From an uncultured bacterium (GTDB taxonomy: Bacteria > Verrucomicrobiota > Kiritimatiellia > UBA8416 > CAMZLY01), in NCBI GenBank assembly GCA_947311825.1, contig CAMZLY010000168.1, positions 1 through 33,406 of the forward strand: a DNA stretch of 33,406 bases, in the 5' to 3' direction. A program made the position numbers and the translations under genes. Under the pieces are notes generated by a model that was not told the origin of the DNA, searched no databases, and saw nothing but the letters and a program-made list of their open reading frames with translations. Below are positions 19,786 through 28,438 of this stretch, one piece after another. Each line of letters opens with the position of its first letter. The first letter of the stretch is position 1.

Positions 19786-21480
19786 ATGTCAAAAATAGAT
19801 ATTCAAATAGAAAATAAACCTATTGAGAAATATGAAGCAGGAATAACCGTAGGCTCATTACTCACCCCTGAAGATAAATCAAAAAAACTGCCGTATATTG
19901 CAGCAATAGTAAACAACGACCTTGCATCACTCTCCTATCCAATAACAGTAAACAGTTCAATTCGCTTTATTACAATGCTTGATCCCAACGGTTGGCGTGT
20001 ATATAGAAATTCAGTCTCTTTTTTATTAGCAAAAGCAGTTAAAGACCTTTTTCAATACGCAACTGTGTCTATTGATTATTCACTTGGCCTAGGACTTTTC
20101 TGCTCCTTTAAAGAAACAGATGATGCTCCTGACGGAATAAGTGATGCACAATTGGCAAAACTATATTTGCACATGAAAAAACTTGTAGAGAACGACCTTG
20201 CTATAAATCGAATTAAAATTGCCTATACTGATGCAATTAACCTTCTGGAAAAATCAGGCAAATCAGATACTGCAAGCCTATTGGCACACAGAAATCCACC
20301 AAATACTGTTATGCACGAATGTGATGGCTTTTGCGACCTTGCCCACGGTCCACTAGTTACATCAACAAAAGTACTTACATGCTTTGAACTTATAAACTAT
20401 ACCGCAGGATCAAGCAACTCAGGGCAAATAGGATTTATCCTAAACCTCCCTGAACGATGCGATGCATGTGAATTAAAACCTTTTGATGACCAACCACACC
20501 TTGCAAAGATTTTTCGCGAACATACAGAATGGGGACGAATTCTAGGAGTAACCACAACTGGTAAACTAAACGAAATCATTGCCGATAATAATGTAAAGTC
20601 ATTTATCCATACTGCAGAAGCACTACATGAAAAGAAAATATCAAATATTGCTGATAGAATAAGCAGCTTAAGCAATACAGTTAAATTTGTACTTATTGCC
20701 GGACCATCCTCTGCCGGAAAAACAACCTTCGCCAAACGTTTATCAGTTCAACTACGAGTTAACGGCTTACACCCCATAACATTATCCACTGACGATTATT
20801 TTGTTGGTGATGTTCGTAACCCTAAGGATGAAAACGGTAAACCAGACTATGAACACGTTGAAGCTGTGGACATAAAGTTATTCAATGAACACCTGAACCG
20901 ACTAGCAAAAGGTGAAAAAGTTGAAATACCACGCTTTAACTTTGAAACAAAAAAACAGGAGTTTCGTGGAAACTTTCTGCAAGTTAGAAAAAACACCGTA
21001 GTTATTATTGAAGGAATTCACGCCCTTAACCCAATACTAACCGCAGATGTTGCTGCTGAAAATAAATTCAAAATATACGTCAGTGCATTAACACAAATGA
21101 GCATAGACTCAAACAACCGCATATCAACCACTGATAATCGCCTTCTCCGACGCATGGTGCGTGACAACAACTTCCGCGGCCATTCCGCACTAGCAACATT
21201 ACGTATGTGGCCATCCGTACGACGCGGAGAAAAAAAATGGATATTCCCGTTCCAGAAAGAAGCTGATGAAACTTTTAACTCCGCACTAGATTACGAAATG
21301 GCGGTTTTAAAACCCATTGCCGAACCGTTACTGGCACAAGTAAAACCAAGCGAACTGGAATATGCTGAATCTCGACGATTAACCGAGTTTCTGCTTAATT
21401 TTCGTGGAATTAGCGATAACAACGTACCAAACACATCAATATTACGTGAATATGTAGGCAAAAGTGATTTTGACTATTGA
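19786..21480 (+). CDS. Nucleoside kinase with TGS and uridine-kinase domains
   Basis: This is a predicted cytoplasmic nucleoside kinase of 564 residues, of the type that joins threonyl-tRNA-synthetase-like N-terminal domains to a uridine-kinase (PRK) domain. Residues 1-65 are a TGS-like module. HECDGFCDLAHG from H177 matches the ThrRS/AlaRS second-additional-domain region. The kinase domain begins with the P-loop GPSSAGKT (306-313) followed by LSTDDYFVGD and a PDYEHVEAVD segment, matching uridine kinases that phosphorylate uridine or cytidine with NTP. VVIIEGIHALNP is the Walker-B-like strand. ISTTDNRLLRRMVRDN is the usual LID-like region. The length is typical of the family. The natural nucleoside is not certain. 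With upp it would feed pyrimidine salvage. Confidence 0.9.
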   Translation: MSKIDIQIENKPIEKYEAGITVGSLLTPEDKSKKLPYIAAIVNNDLASLSYPITVNSSIRFITMLDPNGWRVYRNSVSFLLAKAVKDLFQYATVSIDYSLGLGLFCSFKETDDAPDGISDAQLAKLYLHMKKLVENDLAINRIKIAYTDAINLLEKSGKSDTASLLAHRNPPNTVMHECDGFCDLAHGPLVTSTKVLTCFELINYTAGSSNSGQIGFILNLPERCDACELKPFDDQPHLAKIFREHTEWGRILGVTTTGKLNEIIADNNVKSFIHTAEALHEKKISNIADRISSLSNTVKFVLIAGPSSAGKTTFAKRLSVQLRVNGLHPITLSTDDYFVGDVRNPKDENGKPDYEHVEAVDIKLFNEHLNRLAKGEKVEIPRFNFETKKQEFRGNFLQVRKNTVVIIEGIHALNPILTADVAAENKFKIYVSALTQMSIDSNNRISTTDNRLLRRMVRDNNFRGHSALATLRMWPSVRRGEKKWIFPFQKEADETFNSALDYEMAVLKPIAEPLLAQVKPSELEYAESRRLTEFLLNFRGISDNNVPNTSILREYVGKSDFDY

Positions 21481-21528
21481 AACACAGTACGATAGTTTAA
21501 CTACATTATAAATAGGATATCAATATTA

Positions 21529-22134
21529 ATGACAACACTATCAATTGAACAAAGTACTATTATCGAACTACCCGACATCACTAACAAACTAAACTTGGAA
21601 GGGTTGTTCGCTAAAGAATCACCAATCGAAATTGATATAGGTTGCGGCAAGGGACGTTTTCTACTATCACGTGCAGCATCATATCCGGACACTAACTTCA
21701 TCGGTATAGACCGTATGAATGGAAGACTTGGTAAGCTTGATCGCAAGATTATACGTGCCAACTTAGAAAATGTTCGACTCATAAAACTGGAAGCTGCTTA
21801 TGTGATATCAGAACTTATGCCACCAAATGCTATTTCTACATATTATATTTTCTTTCCCGACCCTTGGCCAAAGCGTAAACATCACCGACGCCGACTTATG
21901 AGTACAGACTTCCTGGACGCACTGCATCGCACGCTAATTTCCGGTGGTACAGTAAACTTCTCAACAGATCACCTTGACTACTTCGATGCAGGATACAAAC
22001 TACTATGTAATGATAAACGATTTGAAGAAATAGAAACCTTTCAACGCACAGAAAGTGAAAAAACAGACTTTGAACTTATTTTTACAAACCAAAATTTACC
22101 TATCGGTAATTGCTCCTTTAAAAAATCAAAATAA
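21529..22134 (+). CDS. trmB: tRNA (guanine-N7)-methyltransferase
   Basis: TrmB uses S-adenosylmethionine to methylate N7 of G46 in the variable loop of many tRNAs. The 201-residue protein has the SAM motif IEIDIGCGKGRFLLSRA (near residues 33-50) and the family signature FPDPWPKRKHHRRRLM, which contains the catalytic and tRNA-contacting residues. A TDF-like C-terminal element (TEKTDFEL equivalent, here SEKTDFELIF) is also present. AGGA lies upstream of the ATG. The gene follows the nucleoside kinase by 48 bp and may share its transcript. The stop TAA is partly inside the AAGA target duplication of a complete mobile element that starts two bases later. Confidence 0.96.
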   Translation: MTTLSIEQSTIIELPDITNKLNLEGLFAKESPIEIDIGCGKGRFLLSRAASYPDTNFIGIDRMNGRLGKLDRKIIRANLENVRLIKLEAAYVISELMPPNAISTYYIFFPDPWPKRKHHRRRLMSTDFLDALHRTLISGGTVNFSTDHLDYFDAGYKLLCNDKRFEEIETFQRTESEKTDFELIFTNQNLPIGNCSFKKSK

Positions 22135-22136
22135 GA

Positions 22137-22302
22137 GAGGTGCTTGCAAAACTACTGTGCGAGGCAATGTTTCGTATTTTAGGCGAGCAAATTCTGCCTT
22201 TTAAACAATTGGAGCATACCTGTAGGGTCTGTAAAATTGCGAAAAAGCGGAATATGCCGCATAAAATCAAAAAGTGCCCGCAGATAGTTTTGCAAGTGCC
22301 TC
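22137..22302 (+). mobile_element. 166-bp MITE-like element, complete copy C
   Basis: This complete copy is the same length as the one at 2018-2183. The terminal repeats are GAGGTGCTTGCAAAACTA and TAGTTTTGCAAGTGCCTC, and it is flanked by the perfect 4-bp duplication AAGA (22133-22136 and 22303-22306). It starts two bases after the trmB stop. A reading frame runs through it but is interrupted or shifted in other copies, so it is not coding. Hairpin GCGG-AATATG-CCGC lies near 22248-22261. Confidence 0.92.
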
Positions 22303-22359
22303 AAGAAACATACATAATAACTTGCACACACCACTATTATCAGATAATCTTTCTTTTTA

Positions 22360-22378
22360 ATAGTTTTGCAAGTACCTC
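22360..22378 (+). mobile_element. Second isolated right end of the element
   Basis: ATAGTTTTGCAAGTACCTC differs at one base from the right 19 bp of complete copies and lies 58 bp beyond copy C. The sequence to its left is unrelated, so it is a decayed or rearranged remnant, or evidence that a copy once extended from here. Confidence 0.65.
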
Positions 22379-22410
22379 AATATTAACACCATAATTAAAG
22401 GAAGTTTATA

Positions 22411-23973
22411 ATGATAAAACAAGTATTAACCACAGCTGCTAGCCTTACATTAATAGCATTACTAACTGGCAATATCAGAGCACAAACAGTCTCAGCAAAT
22501 TCTGAAAAATCTGAAAAAACATTTAATACCATTATGACTCATCTTGATAAAGGTGGTGATTTACTGGTTGTTGCCAATGTGGAGGGATGGCTGGAAAACT
22601 TGTTTGAATTTGTTCCACAACTAACCAAACTACAAGCCATTACCGATCCATCTACGGCACAGGCCATCTCCGCAATAGAAAAACTACCAAAATTCCTACA
22701 GAAAAACGGGTTTTATTCAGTAACAGGTATTGGTATGAGCGTTGTACCGCAAAAAGGTGGTCTAAATGATTATAAATCATTTATTGCCCGTAAACAAAGT
22801 GCTATTGATCTACCTTTGTGGCGTGCACTGGTGGGAACAGCACCAAAAGAACTAACTAGTTTAAACTTTATCCCCGCAGATTCAGTGCTAACTCGTATAT
22901 GCATTAATGAACCTGCTCAATTATGGACGATGATTAAATCCGGAATAACAGAAATTGGAGGAGATGAAGCAGAAACAAATTTCGCCATGGGTATAGAAAT
23001 GCTTACCGCTCAAATGGGCATAAGCATTGATGAACTGATTGCAAGCCTAGACGGGGAAGGATTCTTTTCTGTTCAATTATCAACTACCAAAACAATAACC
23101 CTCCCACTCACCCCAGGACAAGATCCTCTATCAATACCAGAGCCGTCACTTCTGATTGGACTATCAGTTAAAAATGATACTTTAAGAACGCTTATAAGTA
23201 CTCAACTAAAAAAAAGTGGCATGCCTATTGGCGAAATAACAGTTGATAACAATACTATTCAATCAATAAACATTCCGGCACCACTACATATACCGCTAAA
23301 ACTCTCATTTACAACTGACTCTGGAATGTTGTTGCTGGCATCCAATGATGAAATACTAAAAACAGCCTTAACAACAAAGAAAACAAAAAGCGGACTGGTT
23401 AATACTAAAGAATTTAAAACTGCTTTTGATGGGTTACCACTTAAAAACAATGGACTGCTTTATATAGCACCACGCTTTAGCAAAGTAATCACGGATATTC
23501 AAATGCAAGCAATGGCCAACAGCTCTGATATTACTTCAGATGAAACTATTGCACTTATCAAAAATATCACCGGTATGAGTGAACCACAATCAGCAGCTCT
23601 AATAATACAAAATCTAAAGAGCGGAATTTCCATAAAAGGAATAAGCTCCAGTGGTGGACGTGAAATTGCAGCAAGTGTAATTGCCGCACCTGTAGGAATG
23701 GTGGCGGCCATCGCCATTCCGTCATTTATAAAGGCAAGATCAACATCACAAAAGAATGCTTGTATAAATAACTTACGTCAACTTGATTCAGCAAAAGAAC
23801 AATGGGCATTAGCAGAAAAAAAAGTAACCGGTGTTACGCCTGATGTGAAAGGCGTACTTGAATACATAAAAGGTGAAAAAATGCCGATCTGTCCTGATGG
23901 AGGAACATATACCCTAAATGCCATCGGTGAAAACCCCACATGTAGCAAAGGACATGAAGGCCACCATTTATAG
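22411..23973 (+). CDS. Exported protein with C-terminal pseudopilin-like module
   Basis: This is a 520-residue exported protein of uncertain function. Residues 1-25 are a signal peptide ending NIRAQT. Residues about 35-410 form an alpha/beta region that resembles, in layout only, DUF3352-type periplasmic proteins; it has no catalytic motif that I recognise. At about 420-440 comes a hydrophobic stretch PVGMVAAIAIPSFIKAR, then NACINNLRQLDSAKEQWALAE and CPDGGTYTLNAIGENPTCS...GHEGHHL. This matches the body of PVC type II pseudopilins (AAIAIPNF-like helix, NLRQLD...KEQWA, CP.GGTYT...P.CS...GH), but here it sits at the C terminus without its own prepilin cleavage site. AAGGAA precedes the ATG. The gene is flanked by an element end upstream and a methyltransferase-like gene downstream. 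Confidence 0.75.
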   Translation: MIKQVLTTAASLTLIALLTGNIRAQTVSANSEKSEKTFNTIMTHLDKGGDLLVVANVEGWLENLFEFVPQLTKLQAITDPSTAQAISAIEKLPKFLQKNGFYSVTGIGMSVVPQKGGLNDYKSFIARKQSAIDLPLWRALVGTAPKELTSLNFIPADSVLTRICINEPAQLWTMIKSGITEIGGDEAETNFAMGIEMLTAQMGISIDELIASLDGEGFFSVQLSTTKTITLPLTPGQDPLSIPEPSLLIGLSVKNDTLRTLISTQLKKSGMPIGEITVDNNTIQSINIPAPLHIPLKLSFTTDSGMLLLASNDEILKTALTTKKTKSGLVNTKEFKTAFDGLPLKNNGLLYIAPRFSKVITDIQMQAMANSSDITSDETIALIKNITGMSEPQSAALIIQNLKSGISIKGISSSGGREIAASVIAAPVGMVAAIAIPSFIKARSTSQKNACINNLRQLDSAKEQWALAEKKVTGVTPDVKGVLEYIKGEKMPICPDGGTYTLNAIGENPTCSKGHEGHHL

Positions 23974-24003
23974 AAATTTAATAATATAAGTAAGGTAAAA
24001 GCA

Positions 24004-24720
24004 GTGAAACCAATAAAACAAATTGCAACCGCAACTACGCCCGACGGTAGTGTTCTAGTTCTTAATCAACACGATAAAGACTTCACTATCAATGTTGATA
24101 GAAAAGAACTCATGTCAAGTCGTAGACATGAGTCAGAAGTTCAACTGGCAATACTGGGTTGCCGTAACATGAAACGAAACAACCAGCCAAGAGTACTGGT
24201 TGGTGGACTGGGTATGGGCTACACACTACGTGCCGCACTAGATATGCTAAAGCCGGGTGCAAAAATAACTGTATCAGAACTTATGCCGGAAGTTGTTGAG
24301 TGGAATAAAAAATATATGGGGCAATTAACAGACAACGCATTAAACGATAAGCGGGTAACTGTTAGAATTGGTGACGTAGTTGAGCTTCTTAAGGAATCAT
24401 CAAGCACCTTTGATTCAATCCTACTCGATATTGATAACGGACCTGCGGCAATAACCAATATTGCAAATGCCAGACTTTATAATCGTAACGGTATTAATAC
24501 CATTATCAATGCACTAAGCGAAAAAGGCTGTGTTGCATTCTGGTCATCTGCAAGAGATAAAACCTTTGAAAGGCGGCTTAGAAAGTTTGGTTTAATATCT
24601 AGATTCTTCAAAGTTCCGGTATATAAAGGTGCAAAAGCTACTCCCGTATGTATTCTAGTGGCATCCCGAGAATTCAGCTCATTACCCCCACTCCCACCAC
24701 CACGGGTAAGAGACAAGTAG
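24004..24720 (+). CDS. Spermidine-synthase-like methyltransferase-fold protein
   Basis: This is a 238-residue cytoplasmic protein with the Rossmann fold shared by spermidine synthases and methyltransferases. RVLVGGLGMGYTLRAAL (near 63-79) is the nucleotide-binding loop, VSELMPEVVEWNK the acidic strand-2 region, and ILLDIDNGP the active-site strand. Polyamine synthase residues are not clearly conserved, so the reaction is unknown. Translation starts at GTG (24004), supported by AAGG about 8 nt upstream. It is 30 bp behind the pseudopilin-like fusion gene and probably co-transcribed. A 19-bp inverted repeat follows the stop by one base. Confidence 0.8.
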   Translation: MKPIKQIATATTPDGSVLVLNQHDKDFTINVDRKELMSSRRHESEVQLAILGCRNMKRNNQPRVLVGGLGMGYTLRAALDMLKPGAKITVSELMPEVVEWNKKYMGQLTDNALNDKRVTVRIGDVVELLKESSSTFDSILLDIDNGPAAITNIANARLYNRNGINTIINALSEKGCVAFWSSARDKTFERRLRKFGLISRFFKVPVYKGAKATPVCILVASREFSSLPPLPPPRVRDK

Positions 24721-24721
24721 T

Positions 24722-24788
24722 TACCTATCTCCGAGAGGTAACCACAGATGGCAAAATACTAAATCACTCTACCTCTCGGAGATAGGTA
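24722..24788. repeat. 19-bp perfect inverted repeat with 29-nt loop
   Basis: TACCTATCTCCGAGAGGTA (24722-24740) is repeated exactly inverted as TACCTCTCGGAGATAGGTA (24770-24788). Each arm is itself an imperfect palindrome (TACCT...AGGTA). The stem is long, but no T run follows it, so a simple intrinsic terminator is not the best reading. A paired protein-binding site, an mRNA-end stabiliser or a tiny mobile unit are alternatives. Confidence 0.8.
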
Positions 24789-24812
24789 GATACTTTAAAA
24801 AATAAGAAATCG

Positions 24813-25340
24813 ATGAAAACAAACTTAATTATATTCCTAACACTAATCTGCGTTACGACCTATGCAGGAAAGATAATACGACTTGGTGAAACTAATCCAA
24901 AAGTTAGAAAAATAGGAGAATCTGCTCGCAATAGCCACATATTGAAAGGATCTGCCGCCCCAAAACAGAAAAAGACTGAAATTCACAAAAAGGATTTAAT
25001 AAAAGAAATCATTGATGCTCCACTCAGGAAATGGACATCGAAAAAAGGCAATAGCATAAAAGCTCAACCAATAGGATTAAGCTCTACACTGGTAGTTTTC
25101 GAAAAGAAAAATGGTAAAAAAATCAAAATATCAAGAAGCAAACTCGTAAAAAGTGACCAAGATTACCTTAACCATTATGATGAAACAAGAGAGTTCCCAC
25201 CCACATATACAAAGAAAAATATAACCATAACTTTTTTAGCAGCTAGTGCAATCTTATTCTTCGCTATCTGGTTTGTAAGAAAGCCTAAAAAAAAGTACAA
25301 AGCACCAAAACGAAACATTACTATTGGAACCGGATTATAA
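24813..25340 (+). CDS. Small membrane protein with SHD1-like domain
   Basis: This is a 175-residue protein of unknown function. Residues 1-19 form a signal peptide (MKTNLIIFLTLICVTTYAG). Residues about 70-115 (RKWTSKKGNSIKAQPIGL, LVVFEKKNGKKIKISRSKL, DQDYLNHY) match the pattern of the SLA1 homology domain 1 (SHD1). That domain occurs in many exported PVC proteins, where its role is unknown. One transmembrane helix (ITITFLAASAILFFAIWFV) near 140-158 is followed by a very basic tail. The topology is probably SHD1 outside and basic tail inside. No strong ribosome site is visible. The gene lies between the inverted repeat and rnhC. Confidence 0.75.
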   Translation: MKTNLIIFLTLICVTTYAGKIIRLGETNPKVRKIGESARNSHILKGSAAPKQKKTEIHKKDLIKEIIDAPLRKWTSKKGNSIKAQPIGLSSTLVVFEKKNGKKIKISRSKLVKSDQDYLNHYDETREFPPTYTKKNITITFLAASAILFFAIWFVRKPKKKYKAPKRNITIGTGL

Positions 25341-25416
25341 AGGAAAACAACAGTAACCGGTAACTATTTAAAACCTCTTTCTTGCAACATATAATAATAT
25401 TTACTACATTTACAAC

Positions 25417-26421
25417 ATGACAAAAAAAACATCATATACATTTAAGCTGAACGATATTGAACAGGCAACCTTAATAAGTATTCTTTCCGGAGATATGTAC
25501 CAGCCAGTAACTGTGCCACACACTATTATGGCTGTACGTGCAGAAAACTGCGGCGTAAACTTATACAAAAGTGGAAAATGCCTTATTCAAGGTAAAGGTG
25601 CCGAAGATTTTATCACCTTCACAATGGAACCACTTGTCCTTAAACGAATTGCGATTGGATATGATGAAGTTCTCAACCCCGACGCCGGAAAGCCACACAT
25701 GGGTGTTGACGAAAGTGGCAAAGGTGACTTCTTTGGTCCGATCGTAATTGCTGCCGCATATATCGATAACGAGCTTTTAAAAATCATGGTAAAAATGGGG
25801 GTCAAAGATAGTAAAGCCATTTCCAGTGATGATAAAGCACTCGGAATGGGACGGGAATTACGGCGTTTACTTGGTACTCGTTATAGCGTCGTAAAAATTG
25901 GTCCTTCAGCATACAATAGGCTTTATTCCAAAATGCGGAATGTTAATACACTGTTAGCGTGGGCACATGCAAGAGCTATTGAGAACCTACTTGAAAAAGT
26001 TCCAAGCTGTCCAAAAGCTATTTCCGATCAATTTGGCAAAAAAGAACTAATTGAAAAATCACTAATGAAAAACGGCAAAAACATTGAATTAATTCAGATG
26101 CCGCGTGCTGAATCTGATACTGCCGTAGCCGCCGCCTCAATTATTGCACGTGAACAGTTCTTACTTTCATTAAAAAGTATGTCAGAAAAATATAAAGTGA
26201 AAATACCAAAAGGTGCATCAGCTCATGTACGAGAAATTGCTGTCGAATTAGTAAAACAAAATGGCCCCAAAGTCTTACTAGAAGCCAACAAATGCCATTT
26301 CAAAACAACAGATCAAGTACTGGAAACCGCTGGTAGCAACAGAGAGGCTTTAGGACCTGAAGGCAAAGCAGTATCGCGACCGCTAACCGGAAGAAGTTTT
26401 CATAGGAAAAAAACTAAATAG
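25417..26421 (+). CDS. rnhC: Ribonuclease HIII
   Basis: Ribonuclease HIII cuts the RNA strand of RNA-DNA hybrids, removing R-loops and primers. Of 334 residues, the first 85 form the TBP-like substrate-binding domain that distinguishes HIII from HII. The catalytic part has GVDESGKGDFFGP with D98 and E99, the VKDSKAI segment, SDQF with a third acidic residue, and ESDTAVAAASIIARE. The DEDE set is complete. The C-terminal extension (about 35 residues) is basic and of low complexity. The stop overlaps the 3' end of the convergent upp gene by 8 bp. Confidence 0.95.
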   Translation: MTKKTSYTFKLNDIEQATLISILSGDMYQPVTVPHTIMAVRAENCGVNLYKSGKCLIQGKGAEDFITFTMEPLVLKRIAIGYDEVLNPDAGKPHMGVDESGKGDFFGPIVIAAAYIDNELLKIMVKMGVKDSKAISSDDKALGMGRELRRLLGTRYSVVKIGPSAYNRLYSKMRNVNTLLAWAHARAIENLLEKVPSCPKAISDQFGKKELIEKSLMKNGKNIELIQMPRAESDTAVAAASIIAREQFLLSLKSMSEKYKVKIPKGASAHVREIAVELVKQNGPKVLLEANKCHFKTTDQVLETAGSNREALGPEGKAVSRPLTGRSFHRKKTK

Positions 26422-27034
26422 TCCCAAATAAACGATCACCGGCATCCCCTAACCCGGGAACAATGTATTTATCGTCATTAAGACATTCATCAATAGCCGC
26501 ACAATAAATATTAACATCACTATGAGCCGCCTCAACCACCTCAATACCGTCAGGTGCAGCAACAATTGATAAAACCACAATTTGCTCAAAACCGGCACGC
26601 TTAATCATATCAATTGCCGCACTAGTTGATCCTCCGGTAGCGAGCATGGGATCAACTAATAAGACCAACGCATCATCACTAGACTCAGGTAGTTTTGAAT
26701 AATATTCAACCGGCATCTTCGTATCATGATCACGATACAAGCCAATAAAGCCGGTTCTTGCTGTCGGCATAATTTCACATACGCTATTTAGCATCCCTAC
26801 CCCAGCCCTCAGCACCGGCACCACAACTATATCATGACTCACCTCATATCCCACAGTAGGTGCCACTGGAGTATTAATCTCCACCTCACGTAATCCAACG
26901 TGTTTTAAAGCCTCATACGTAAGTAGCATTGTTATTTCGCTAACAATCTCTCTGAACTCTTTATGCTTAGTTCGTTCATTACGTAAAATTGTTAATTTAT
27001 GCTGAATTATTGGATGCGTGACTTCTTTATGCAT
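26414..27034 (-). CDS. upp: Uracil phosphoribosyltransferase
   Basis: Uracil phosphoribosyltransferase makes UMP from uracil and PRPP in the cytoplasm for pyrimidine salvage. The 206-residue protein is full length. It shows VLRAGVGMLNS, the PRPP-binding loop LLVDPMLATGGST, and the uracil-binding C-terminal segment YIVPGLGDAGDRLFGT. The start ATG shares its A with the dinB stop in a TAATG arrangement, and AAGGA lies just upstream inside dinB. Translation is therefore probably coupled to dinB. The 3' end overlaps rnhC by 8 bp. Confidence 0.97.
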   Translation of the reverse strand: MHKEVTHPIIQHKLTILRNERTKHKEFREIVSEITMLLTYEALKHVGLREVEINTPVAPTVGYEVSHDIVVVPVLRAGVGMLNSVCEIMPTARTGFIGLYRDHDTKMPVEYYSKLPESSDDALVLLVDPMLATGGSTSAAIDMIKRAGFEQIVVLSIVAAPDGIEVVEAAHSDVNIYCAAIDECLNDDKYIVPGLGDAGDRLFGTI

Positions 27035-28227
27035 TATTTTTTCCTTTTAATTTTCGACCCTCGACTAATACTATCATCACCTAGGCTATCACGAATAGCA
27101 TCAACAGTACGACTAAGTTTCTCTTTTTTGTCATTCATATCATTCTCTGCTCCGAACAAAGATAATTGCCTCGGTGCAGAAGATGTGAGCTTGCCAACCC
27201 CAAAACCAATCAGACGGACAGGTTTAATTATTTTTTCATTATCAAATATTGTATTCGCCATTTCCCGTAAACTAAAATCATCACATATAGGATTATTAAA
27301 TATTCGTTGCCGTGTAATTGTCTGAAACCCTTGCCAGCGTAATTTAAGCTTTGCTTGCCCTGCAAAATATCCTGATTTTCTCAAGCGTTGACCAACATCA
27401 TCAACAAGTTCAGACAATACAGACTTTAATTCTTCTGGCGACTGACAGTCAAACTCAAAAGTATACTCCTTAGATATACTTTTTTCCCCTCTTCCCATAT
27501 CTAAATCACGCTCATCTTCTCCAATTGCAAGATGCAACAAATGCTTTGCAGAATGTTTTCCAATAATTGCACCCAATTCTGATTCCGTAATATTCTGTAA
27601 CTGCCCAATAGTAGTAATTCCATACTCAGCCAGTTTGGCACCGGTAACTTTCCCCACTCCCCATATCCTACCAACGGACAAAGGGGCTAAAAATGTCATA
27701 ACCTCAGAGCATTTAGAAGGAACAATAGTCAGACCATCAGGTTTTTCTAAATCACTCGCCAGTTTTGCTAAAAACTTATTATGTGCCACACCTACAGATG
27801 CATTTAAACCTGTAACCGATTTTATCCGTTTTTTAATCTTAAGAGCTATCTCTGCACCATAACCAAAAAGTCTAAAAGAACCTGTTACATCTAAAAATGC
27901 TTCATCAATTGAAAGCGGCTCCACTAACGGAGTGAATTCTATAAAAATTGCTTGAATAGTCCTTGATACCTCAATGTACCGACTCATATTAACTGGCATA
28001 AATACTGCATGTGGACATTGTTTATATGCTTCGCTCGACGGCATTGCTGAATGAATACCATATTTCCTTGCTTCATACGATGCTGCCGAAACAACACCAC
28101 GTTTATCAGGAGATGCACCTACAACTACCGGCTTACCTTGTAATTCAGGATGGTCATGCTGTTCTACCGACGCAAAAAATGCATCCATATCAACATGTAA
28201 AATAGTCTTATTACCGCTTGGATTCAA
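27034..28227 (-). CDS. dinB: DNA polymerase IV (Y-family)
   Basis: DNA polymerase IV is an error-prone Y-family polymerase that bypasses DNA lesions. I choose the TTG at 28225-28227 as start. It is preceded by GAGG at about 28234-28237 and gives LNPSGNKTILHVDMDAFFASVEQ, the normal family N terminus. A longer frame open to 28422 would add 65 residues unlike the family. This gives 397 residues. Catalytic motifs are HVDMDAFFASVEQ, then YEARKYGIHSAMPS and SIDEAFLDVTG with the paired acidic residues. A helix-hairpin-helix region (WGVGKVTGAKLAEYGITTIGQL) follows, and the little-finger domain is complete. The tail is basic. It forms an operon with upp (TAATG overlap). No LexA site was recognised. 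Confidence 0.95.
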   Translation of the reverse strand: MNPSGNKTILHVDMDAFFASVEQHDHPELQGKPVVVGASPDKRGVVSAASYEARKYGIHSAMPSSEAYKQCPHAVFMPVNMSRYIEVSRTIQAIFIEFTPLVEPLSIDEAFLDVTGSFRLFGYGAEIALKIKKRIKSVTGLNASVGVAHNKFLAKLASDLEKPDGLTIVPSKCSEVMTFLAPLSVGRIWGVGKVTGAKLAEYGITTIGQLQNITESELGAIIGKHSAKHLLHLAIGEDERDLDMGRGEKSISKEYTFEFDCQSPEELKSVLSELVDDVGQRLRKSGYFAGQAKLKLRWQGFQTITRQRIFNNPICDDFSLREMANTIFDNEKIIKPVRLIGFGVGKLTSSAPRQLSLFGAENDMNDKKEKLSRTVDAIRDSLGDDSISRGSKIKRKK

Positions 28228-28258
28228 TTTTATCCTCAATATTATTAACCTTATAAGG

Positions 28259-28270
28259 TGCAAGTACCTC
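28259..28270 (+). repeat. Possible remnant of a MITE right tip
   Basis: TGCAAGTACCTC equals the last 12 bp of the isolated end at 22360-22378. It is preceded by AAGG, so the region AGGTGCAAGTACCT also forms a small hairpin. It is too short to be sure of common origin. The surrounding gap (28228-28438) has no gene. Confidence 0.3.
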
Positions 28271-28438
28271 CTACATAAATTAAAATAATACCATGAATAC
28301 ATACAAGAGCAAGCAAAACAGTAAACATCCATCAGAGAACCAGAGAAAATAAGTACCACTTCGAGCAAACTTTGGTCAGATACGAGGGAACTCCAAAATT
28401 TAAAGAAAATAAAAGCTGACACATTACTTGAACAATCC

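Noticed and set aside
22140-22394. An 84-codon open frame across the complete element copy C
   Set aside because: The frame is broken or shifted by small indels in the other copies (2018-2183 and 7355-7464), its first residues come from the terminal repeat, and the codons past 22302 are unrelated flank. It is not a conserved gene.
24813-26421. A defence or CRISPR-like system among the plus-strand genes from 19786 to 26421
   Set aside because: Each gene fits a housekeeping or envelope family, and no toxin, nuclease or effector set is present apart from RNase HIII, which is a general enzyme.
28228-28422. A 65-codon N-terminal extension of dinB
   Set aside because: The extension is hydrophobic and Cys/Tyr-rich, unlike the family. 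The TTG at 28227 with GAGG upstream gives the expected N terminus.
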